64,000 bases of DNA from Coniella vitis. Its lineage: Eukaryota > Ascomycota > Sordariomycetes > Diaporthales > Schizoparmaceae. Both the position numbers and the translations under genes were made by a program. The stretch is taken from the NCBI GenBank assembly GCA_011317545.1, contig WUJK01000005.1:806001-870000 (forward strand). Reading direction: 5' to 3'. The notes below the pieces were generated by a model that had not been told where the DNA came from, made no database searches, and saw only the letters and a program-made list of their open reading frames with translations. Shown here piece after piece: positions 24,174-34,100 of this stretch; the first letter of the stretch is position 1, and the number at the start of each line of letters is the position of its first letter.

Positions 24174-25851
24174 TGCGTAGACGGATCAAGAATGCCTAGA
24201 ACTTGGAGGACGAGGGCACTGTTGAGTATTCAGAGTGGCATCCGTCTGTAGTGGCGGAGGCTAGATGGCCGTACACATGTGAAGAGAGGAGAGATTGTTG
24301 GTTGGGACAAGAGGAGCGAAGTTAGCGGTTATTGTAGGGGGATGGCTGTGGGTGGGCAGGCGGGGCCTTCGTGCTGGGTTACTCAAAGTGCTCCTTCCTC
24401 GTTGCGGACGACAAGTAAGGTGGTGCGGAGAGGCGATGGCCTAGTGTATCAGGGTAGGCAACAGCTGATAAGCGCCCAGACCGGCTTGTGGGCAGTATTC
24501 AGGTACTATAGAAATGCTCAAAAAGGCAGCCATTCGAGTGGCACTTGGAGCTTTACAGCCTTGCCCTTTGCTCTTGACATGGCAGAGCGCACGCTGTCGT
24601 GTTCAGTGCACGGCGTTGGCCATCATCAGGATGGGATTCTGCAAAGCGCATTCCTGGAACTCAGCGCATGCGACCTACGGCAGCATAGCAGCACCAGATA
24701 ACCTCGGGAAGAGCAGTAACGGGCTCCCTTAACCCCCCCTGCCGCTGAAGTGGAGCCCAGGCTATTCATCCCTCACGTCACTCTTTCTCCATGGACAACC
24801 ACATTCAAGAGTACGTACCTAGACAAGTTACTTTAGTAGGACGCTTGAGGTTGGCCAAGTGCACGAGCATGCAATATAGAAGCCCAATCGCTCTGCCACC
24901 TTCTGACGACCGTGTTCTCTCTCCGGCATCCGACTCCTGAGGGCTCATTTTCAACTAGCCAGGCCACTATCAGTAGCCAGCTTCTCTCAGAAACTTGAGC
25001 CTGTGATGAGCCGCTTTCGGTTTGGCGCCCTGACCTGTACGGCCGCAGGGGTGCAGGTGCGGGAGCGCAAGCGGGGTAACTGTGCTGCGAGCACTTAAAC
25101 TCCCCTGCACAGACCACTTGACAGCCAGACAGCCAGGCTTGCTCACTGGGGCCCACTGTTGAGTCATCGTCTCCTTTAGCTGAAGCCTGGTGACAGGCCA
25201 ACACCTATATGTTTACTAGGACTTTACCGAGAAGTTTTAGAAAGTAATATTATAAAGCATTAAAAAGTGTACTCTCTGCAGCTCATCAAGTACAACGGTG
25301 GCGGCATTGCCCTGCTACATAGTACATATCGCACTATGTGATGTACTATGTAGCACCTGCCCAACTGCCCAGGGCCGCCTGAGGTCATGTGGGTCAAGGC
25401 CTGGAGCCCCTCCCTCCGTCGCGAGCGAGCAATCAGGACTCTTTCATATCTCAGGCCAAGGTGCTTTCCGCAACTTTTTTGAATTTTTCTCCTGCTCCTT
25501 CACTCACCCTCAGTCATACTGACAATTACCCACTCTCAGCCTCAAACAATAACAGCAAAGCTCGTCCAAGCTGTTAACTTATTATATAAAGACGCCACGA
25601 ATCATCCTCATGGATTTTGTTCTGACCTCGATCTCGCCTACCGTTTCTTTCTCCGTCCTTGCATCGCAACCGCAACCAAGACGCTTCAAGCATTCACCCC
25701 ATTCAGCCCACGCCGTACCATTCTGAGGCCCGCAAATAAAAAGTGACAAAAGTGTTACGGAAAGTTCTGGCTAGCAGAGCCTGTGAACACAATTCGAATA
25801 CACCATCTGCTTTTACTGAAGCAAAGACAAGACGTCTCAAGTCAAGCCATA
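24174..25851. other. Divergent intergenic region with hairpin
   Basis: Lies between the divergent FHA and IFRD genes. It contains a perfect 13-bp inverted repeat (25315-25327 and 25341-25353) built from the dispersed TACATAGTAC motif, and a TATA-like box at 25583-25590. No coding frame is supported. Confidence 0.6.
25583..25590 (+). promoter_or_regulatory. TATA-like box upstream of IFRD gene
   Basis: TATATAAA lies about 260 nt before the chosen start codon, followed by a pyrimidine-rich leader. A role as core promoter is inferred from position only. Confidence 0.4.
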
Positions 25852-27189
25852 ATGCACGACCTTCGCAAGAAAGCCCTCCTCGAGAGTGGGAAGACGGTTT
25901 CCCGCAAAGCCCGCTCACGCCCCGACTCGAAAGCGGGGACGCCCATCACATCCCCAGGCCACTCACCCCACGGCTCTCGCAATGTCTCGCGAGCCGGCAG
26001 CCGCTACGCCTCAGAGGACTCGGGCTCTGATGACTCGGATCTTGACGATATCATGACTATGAGCAACTACTCAGCCTCTGATCACGGCGGCGATGACTCC
26101 GGAGACAGCCCAACCGGCCGTGGTTGGGTCGAGAGATTACAAGCACGTGTCAGCCAGATCGGTTTGGGTGGCAGAAGTGGCGAACGCAAGAAGATTAGCA
26201 ATGCAGAGCGCGAAGACATGCTCAAGTCGTATTTGCATCTGATTCGGCACTATTTCGGAAAAGCCGAGATCCAGGGTTCAATGAACGAACTTGTGACGGG
26301 GTTGATGCGCGCTGTTCGATCTGGTGTCAGCGGTTCGGAGCGAACACTTGCACTCAAAGCCCTTGCGGTGACCATTCTCACGAATCCGACCGACACGGTT
26401 TTGAGTGATCACATCACCACGCTCAAATCGATTGTAGAACAAGAAGACGAGGAGGAGGAAGTCAAGGTTGCCGCTCTCTACAGTCTCGCCACAGCAGCAA
26501 TGTACGGCGATGGCTCCACCGAAGCGGCAGAGGACATGCTGCAATACATGGTTGAGATTGTTGAGAGCGACGGACACACTGTGAGTGCTCCAGATGCCGC
26601 AGATGTGGTCGTAGCTGCAATGAAAAGCTGGGGTTTCATCGCGGCGCATCTCGAGGACTTGTCGGAGCAGAGCGAACAGGCCATGGAGGCATTTGTCGAG
26701 CAGCTTGACAGCACGGACGCCTACGTACAGACGGCAGCAGGCGACAACATTGCACTGCTCTTTGAGACGGCGCGGGAGATGGAAGAAGAGAGCGGCGAAA
26801 AGATGAATTTTCAGTACGATCCCAAGAGACTGGCGCAGCAGATGCGGGATATATCCAAGGGCTCAAAGAGCATATCGAAGCGCGACCGGCGACATCTCAA
26901 GAGTGACTTTAGCAGCATCGCGACGGGGCTGGAGCGGGGCAAAGGTCCAGGCTATTCGACCGCTGGACGACCAACGTCCAATCCGAACAAGGGTGGGTCG
27001 CTTGTGAACAATGCACATGGAGAAGATGTGAACGAGTTTGGCTACAGACAAACCATATTTGTGGGCAAAGAGAAGATCACCATTGACAGCTGGGCTCTCT
27101 CGGCCAAGGTCGAGTTTCTAAGGGTTGTACTGGCGGGAGGTTTCCCTACGCATCTTGCTAAAAACGAGACGGTGCAGGAGATGCTCTAA
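25852..27189 (+). CDS. Interferon-related developmental regulator (IFRD) family protein
   Basis: A single-exon frame of 445 residues. The start MHDLRKKALLESGKTVSRK was chosen because the basic N-terminus is typical of fungal IFRD proteins; the in-frame Met 69 nt upstream adds an unlike extension. An N-terminal Ser/Asp-rich segment is followed by an armadillo-like helical repeat domain (about residues 110-330; for example SERTLALKALAVTILT and VKVAALYSLATAAMYG). A C-terminal conserved block (KEKITIDSWALSAKVEFLRV, then THLAKNETVQEML) matches the family end. IFRD proteins act in transcriptional co-regulation in animals; the fungal role is not established. A TATA-like box and pyrimidine-rich leader precede it. 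Confidence 0.88.
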   Translation: MHDLRKKALLESGKTVSRKARSRPDSKAGTPITSPGHSPHGSRNVSRAGSRYASEDSGSDDSDLDDIMTMSNYSASDHGGDDSGDSPTGRGWVERLQARVSQIGLGGRSGERKKISNAEREDMLKSYLHLIRHYFGKAEIQGSMNELVTGLMRAVRSGVSGSERTLALKALAVTILTNPTDTVLSDHITTLKSIVEQEDEEEEVKVAALYSLATAAMYGDGSTEAAEDMLQYMVEIVESDGHTVSAPDAADVVVAAMKSWGFIAAHLEDLSEQSEQAMEAFVEQLDSTDAYVQTAAGDNIALLFETAREMEEESGEKMNFQYDPKRLAQQMRDISKGSKSISKRDRRHLKSDFSSIATGLERGKGPGYSTAGRPTSNPNKGGSLVNNAHGEDVNEFGYRQTIFVGKEKITIDSWALSAKVEFLRVVLAGGFPTHLAKNETVQEML

Positions 27190-30100
27190 AGACGACGACT
27201 TGCCATTGAATGGTTTGGAAACAGTGCGTACATGGATCCGACCATGATTTGTACCTTGGTGTCTGCTTTGTCTCTGGTGGACTTGTCATGTGTCGTGTGG
27301 AAGAAGAGCTCGATCTCGACCGTGCGTAGGTCATAGACGGGGAGATCGGATACAGACAAAACAAGATGTGCCGTTTGCTGGGAGCGTATGCAATACCTTT
27401 AACGAAAGAAAATTCTTGGAAGGGGGTAGGAGGACCAAAGAATGCCGTGGACATTGTTAATTCCTTACATGCTTTGATAATCCGGGATGCATAGTAAATA
27501 CCCACGGCATGCTCATGTCCGGAATTGGACTTGTTGATAAATCTAGAAATTCAGCGGCTGGTCATTGCACTTTCAATGCTGGCAAACACGTACTTGCAAC
27601 AGATGGCATAAAAAGTCCCAAGAATTATGTACTGCCTACTTGAAGTCCTCAAGTGTACATGGCGCCTACTTCACCAGTACCGAGCTTGTGAACGAGTATA
27701 GGACATTTTAGCGAATTCAAGTTACGAGACTGGGCGACCGACTTTTCACTAACAAAAGGGCAAGGCCTCTGGTATCATCTGCAGATGCAAAAGGCGATTG
27801 GAAGGGTGCCGGGGGGGGGGCGTCAGCAAAATCAGTCACAGGGCTCTCCCGCGCGCCCCTCCTCTTACTCGTGTGCCTGCTCCTGCTCCGCTGAAATCTT
27901 CGGAGAACTCCCCCGAGTAGAGAAAAGAAGAAGGCATGGAAAGGACTTGCGAAGTGGACAGATGACAGGCGAGCGGGATTGCTGCGTTTTCTAATGTCTC
28001 TCTGATCTTCTGGAACGATATGGGAAGCACGGGAGAGAGGTGGGTGGCGCCTTTGCGTGGGATGGGCCCATTCTAGCGATTCTCTACTATGGGTAGATAC
28101 CATTTGCCAAGATAAATTGGTTATGAATGTCATAGTACATACTTTGTATACTCCCCATGGATTGATTAATGTCTTCCGTTTCGGCAAAAAGTACAGAAGG
28201 GCCGTGAAATACTACATAGGTTACATAGTATATAGTACCTGTTAGCCACGGCTTTAGATTGTAAAGAATTTGATTTGACGGGATGCTGAAGAGGCTTCGC
28301 CACAGTGAGGCACTGTTCGGGGTATTTGGCTGGAATAATTAAAAAAACGCCTTGATAGGGAGGGTTGGGGGAGCGGCAGGAGCTTTTGAGTGGCAGTTGG
28401 TTTGTTTTCTTTTGTCTGTGGGAGTCACAATGATCAGCATTTGATCTGCAAGACTGGCTGGGGGACAAGCTTTCCAGTGCTGGCTGCCAGTTTTTTGATT
28501 TTCTGTGCTTGTGTGCTTTTTGAGCGTGGACGTTGTTCAGGAAAACTCACAACCATGTTTCGTCCTATTCTTCCCCCCAAACAAACTCGTGGCCTCTAGA
28601 GGGCAGGGTATGCAGTATCCCAAATACCTGTTCTTTTTCTTTCCTCCCCTTTCTACACGAGGTCCATTCCTTGTTCGTTCAAGGGGTTTGGTTTGATTTG
28701 CTTCTGATAGATGCTGTCATGGCCAAATGACTGGTGGCTGTCCACCGCCAGAAGGGCCCCAGATAAATTTGCAAGACCCGAACCAAACCACAGCCAGCCA
28801 GCAGCCAGCCAGCAAGCAAGCATTACCATGTACAAGAGCAGTCGTCATGGGTGCGGGTCCAACGAGGCTGGGAAGGCCCCTGCTCTCGGGAGTGCTTGTT
28901 GCTTGGATAGATTGGGCGGGAGAGCGGGCCTTGTGGGCTAAGAAGAATCAAAAATGGGTTTGTTACTGGTAATTTTGTTTGCAATGACCTCACTGCTAAG
29001 AAAGTTTCCGGCTCCACGTCCACGCTCACACTTCAGTACTTCACATGCTATGTAAGCTAGGCACAGGCACAGGCAGCAGCAGGCAGCAGGCAGCTCAATT
29101 GTGAATAGAGATTTCGTTTGATTGGACTTGGAAGTGTATCATGAGGGTGCTGTGCTGTGCCGTGCCGTGCCGTGCTGGCCTACAGCGCTTCCAGAAGGTG
29201 TTATAATAAGCAGCTTCTGTCACGGTTTCGATCTGTCACGGCCTTGGTTGTGGGATGAAGAGGAAAGTCAGAGTCTGACGTTCCCTGCCTTCTCTTTTTG
29301 GCTGCATCCACTAGATTTGCCGCGAAACCGGGTCCCCAGGCTCAATTGGCGCCAGCTCAGCAACTCAACTGCAAGCCATCCGTTTCCACATTCCACATGC
29401 CTCACCAGCCAGCTGCCAGCCAGCCAGCCAGCCCACCCCCCTCGTGTGCATTGTTTTGGTTTGCAGTGCTTGGATCTCGGGCCTGGAGTACCATAGTACA
29501 TAGTACAAAGTGCAAGAGTGGATAGCAAGTGGATTTGCAGCGCACCCATCATTGCTCCTCCTGCAGTTTTTTGCACGTCTTGGGTTGCCTTGCATGAGAG
29601 GCTTACTCGATGCTATGTGCGCGCTAAGGGCATTTCAACGCCTGTCGTGCCTGGATACAGAAACAAGACACAGACTTAGTAGCGTAATTGTGTGAGGGTG
29701 TATTTGTCTCTTCGATATAATGTGTTAGATAGTATAGCATCCACGATGTTGTTGATAACACTTCACTTCAAGATTGCTAGCTTGTTTGCAGGGAAGTACC
29801 CAGCAGGAGAAGAAAAAAGGTGCTTCCAGTACATAGTATTTACTATGTACCAGCTAGTAAGTACCTAGTGCAGCATGGGTGGTCGGGTTCCCAAGAGCTC
29901 CCCGCGGGGGTGCTGCCGATGTCTCGCTATGCCCCCCATAGGCCACGCTACAGTGGCTACTGTGTTGGATGGTGCCTGGAAATCTGGCCCCCAGGCCACA
30001 TTGGGCTTCTATTCTGTACCTGCCTGGTACGCATGCACCAGGCCCAGTAGTACAGTGGCTGAGTACCTGGCCAGTGTTCCGTTTGGACCCTTCAACTCTG

Positions 30101-31194
30101 GTGGCCCTCTCAGCTGTGTGTCCTCGCCTAGGTTGCCTTTTCTGCCTCATTGCTCTGTTCTGTTTTATTTTGTCTTGTCTTGCATCCATGGGTTGGGTTG
30201 ATTCATCAGCATCTTGGGAGTTGACTGGGTCTTGTCTGTCAGGCTTGCAGCTCTCTGTGAGGCCGTTACAAGGCGAGGGTGCATTATTCCCAGTAGCAGC
30301 GGCAGTAACAGCCAGGGCCGGTGTGCCGCCGTATCACCTTGGGCCGTCCCGGGGCCTGGTTCCATTATTTTATTGGGAAGGCTGGGGATCCCAAGAGCTG
30401 AACCACTGGCCCTCGAGCTACCATCCCTCCCACCACCCACCACCCACCACCAAGTTCGACCCAACTTTGATCGTCCGCCCATCTGCCCAGGAAGAGAACG
30501 GAAGACGAAAAGAGGAGTGTTGTTGCTGTTCTTGAGGAGGGAGACGACGACGAAGACGACTGCTGCTCCAGTGTAAGTGCAACCTTGGCCCTTCCCACTT
30601 CCCAAGTCGGCATCCATTTCCTCTCCAGGCCTGCTCGACTGCTCGAGGCTTCGTAATCCCATCTCCATCTCCATCCGTACACACATACAATTCAAGCTTC
30701 TCACTCACGCACCTCATTTTTTATCTTAGCTGCTGCTGCTGCACCTCAGCCACCATCTATCTGCCTGCTCCGCGTTACCTTGCATTGCGTCTCTCTCCCC
30801 CTCTCTTTCTTCGCACCTCTTCTGCCCTTTTTTATTTCTTTTTTTCTTCTATTTCGTATTCCGCCGTCGCGCATTCTTTCCCTGCGCCCCATCTTCTGCG
30901 CCGCCGGAAAAATTAAAGAAACAAGCCATCCATCAATTGCTCGGCCTGCAGCAATCCTCTCTGTGCGACCCGCTTCCAGCAGACCTTCTCTCAGCCCGGT
31001 TCTCGCTCTTTTTCCCTCACAATAGTACTTGCATGGTGCACTGCTCCCCTTCGCCTCTCCACCAGGGGTGAACACAGCTCGCCTCCGGAATCCAGGAAGC
31101 AGCGTGCAGACCCAGACAGGCATTGAGCAGCGCCATTACCTCACCATTGCCCATCTGACCTGTCCACTCTCGCTGTGGACTTGCCCGTGCCAGC
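27190..31194. other. Long intergenic region with simple repeats and motif copies
   Basis: Four kb of noncoding sequence upstream of the large 1780-codon gene. It holds several short compositional repeats (G-run near 27809-27819, CAGC/AGCC runs near 28790-28820 and 29400-29435, GTGCC runs near 29150-29175). It also holds several copies of the dispersed motif, including a perfect palindrome at 29829-29850. From about 30560 to 31030 it is strongly pyrimidine-rich, likely promoter and 5' leader. A GTAAGT site at about 30574 could open a 5'-UTR intron; this is not proven. Confidence 0.5.
29829..29850. repeat. Perfect inverted repeat of the dispersed motif
   Basis: GTACATAGTA and its exact reverse complement TACTATGTAC are separated by two T residues, forming a 10-bp stem with almost no loop. 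Confidence 0.9.
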
Positions 31195-34100
31195 ATGGGT
31201 GTCGACTCGAGAAAGCCGCCTCCACTCCCAGCCCCCACCGAGGACACTGAGTCGACCATCACCAAGTCGGACCTCGCGCCCTCGGACCTCTCCAAGCCCA
31301 GCGACGACAAGTCTTCCTACTCTCTCCCCGAGGACGGCACCCCCGTGACCATCAAGACCCGCGGCCACAAGTCAAACAAGTCCCAGACCTCGCTGCTCAT
31401 CGAGTACTTTGAGGGTGGCAAAGTCACCTCTTCCGGCGGCAGTGGCGATCGCAAACCAAGTGTGCGCGTCCGCCTCACCCCGTCCAAGAACCGCAAGACA
31501 GACCACATCCAAATCACAGAGACCAAGATGGCTGGCGGCCGCAAGGCTGCCCTGACGCGCCGTGCCGACCGGGCAGCCCCTCTGACGCCCACCCAGGTGA
31601 GGTCGGACGAGGCACTGTCTGTCCTGAGTGCTGGAGACGCAGAAGATGCGCGGAGTTTTGCCTCGTACCAGTCTGCCACCGAAGAGTCCAATGTGTCGAG
31701 GAACCCCATCGAGGTCGACATTGACCGCAGCGGACGCCAACGCCGCCGCCGCCCTGCCAGCCCGCTGATACCCTCAACCGACAGCAAGGCCTCCTACCAG
31801 CCTGGTGACATGTCCGAAATTTCCGCAATCCCGACCGACAGCTTCCTGGATGGGTCGGGCCCGTCCTCTCGCTACGAAGAGAAGCGCAGCAAGAGCCCCT
31901 CGCGTGCAAGGGAAGTATTGGGCGGTGCTGCCGCTGGTCTAGCTGCCGCTGCCATGGCCGACAAGATGCGCAGCAAAAGCCGCTCCGAGACTGCGGATTA
32001 CGAGAGAGCTGTGCTGCCAAAGTCCAGAGACCGAGAGAGGTCTGAGCGTCGACACAAGTCACGAAGCCGCAAGAGCAGCGGCAGCGAACACCATTCCGAG
32101 ACTGCCAAGTCTTCGTCGCGCAGGCGATCGAGCAAGGAACACAAGCAAGAAACCGTCCTGTCTGGTGCCGACTCGAGCGTGCTGTCCTCGGCAGTTTCAC
32201 ACGGCCATCGTTCCATCGACGCAAGTTCTATGCACTCTGGTGCATCCAAGTCCTCCATCAACAACCCCAAGCTCTTGGAGACGGTCGAGGATGCGATTCG
32301 CCGCCTCATTCTTCCCGAACTGAGTGCCATCAAGCGGGAGCAGAGCAAGCGTGAAGCACGTCGAGGCTCAGTATCCAGCGCCGCCACAGGATCAAAGGAG
32401 GAGACGGAGACAGACTCGATGCGCCAAGGTTACTCGTCCAAGTCTCGTGAGACCCTTGGCCGCAGGATCTCGCGCGACAGAGAAGCGCGTCACGAATTGC
32501 TAGAGAGTCCAGCGCCGAGCGTTGACCACGACTCGGTCGATGAGTCTCTGCACGAGATCGAGGAGGTGCCACGCAACCACGATAAACTCAAGGCCGCCGC
32601 TGCCGGCGCCGCCCTCGGTGCTCTGGCCGAGAACTTGCATAGAAACAAGTCCCCAGCCATCGCCCGCGAGCAACGCCGCCGTCGCAGGGCCGAGGCCAAA
32701 AGCCGACTGTCGGAGCGATACGGTGACGATGGTCAAGACCTGGAACCGGCACCGCCTATGCCGCTTATGAGCGAGCTGAACCAGTCCGATATCACACGAA
32801 CGTCGATTCTGTCTGCCGAGACCGACAGTCACTCTGCTTCCGAGGAGCTCACGCCCATCCTGCAAGTTTCCAAAGGTACACTATCCATTGATTCGAGATC
32901 GACTGGAACAGGCAGTTCAACCCCTACGAGAGATGTCAACACGCAACCGGCTCTAGGGATGCAGCACGCCAACATCTCTCACGGCGACCTCCGGACCCTG
33001 CCACAGCGGAGGACAGGAGGCCTTGAGGGCGAGTATGAGCAGGAATACATGCGAAAGGCCCCCATCCATGATGTGTACGAAGATGACGAGGAATACGAAG
33101 ACGACCAGGGCTACAACAACTATTACAACACTCAGGAAGTTCCCCCGCCCCTGAAATACGTGCCCTACGAGCCTGAGCGTCGCGGCCTCAGTCCTATCCC
33201 CAGTGTCTCCGGGTACACGGAGGGTGGTAGTGAACTCTACCGTGATCGCGAGTCGAGAATATCCCACCGCACCGCGGACTCGTATCCTTCTCCCGACAAG
33301 TCTCTTCGCAGAGGCGGGGCGTCTCCCAGTCTGCTCAGCCAAGAGTCTTGGAGGGACGACCGGAGCGTCGCTAGTTCTCGAGGTGGGAATAGGAACACCA
33401 CCTACACCGAAGACAGCGAGTTGGACCACTTCACAACCGGAACAGCTATGCGTGCCGTCGGCGCAAGAGGCGACCTCATTGCCTCTCCTGCTGGCGTGCA
33501 GTCTCACGTTGCCTCCCTGGTTGAGGGCTCTAGCCTCACTGATTCTATTGGCACAGGCGACCAGAAACGCAACAGCCAGCAGTATAATAAGCGCGCTTCT
33601 GCAGCTGCCATGGAAGCTGCCGCCATGCTGGGTGATGATTCTGGGCAAATGGCTGCTAGTTCCCGTGAGCAAACGCCCGAGCCTCCGCGAGTGGTGGATG
33701 AAGACACCGTTTCGGAGCTCTCAGAGGACCAGGACCCTCGCCGCTCAGAACACTTTGAGGAGTATGACCTGGACAAGTATGGACGCAAGATCCCCATTTC
33801 CAAGTACCGGCATTCTCCCACCGCTTCTGAGGCGGCCATCACTGGGGCAGCTGTTGGTGCTGCTGCTGCCGCTCTAAGGGCTGCCGCCAAGGGCAAGGGC
33901 AAGCAGCAGCCGGAAGAGGAGTTTGTGGGTGAAGGCGTTTCTAGGAACAAGTCATTCAAGGACCGGACGCGCGAAGGTTACTTGCCCGCAAACACACCTA
34001 CCCACAGCATTGACCGTTTGGACGAATTCGACATGCCGACGGTTGGCCACAGCGGACTCCCAGATGCCAGTGATCCTCTGCCTGAGATTGGATACTTTGC

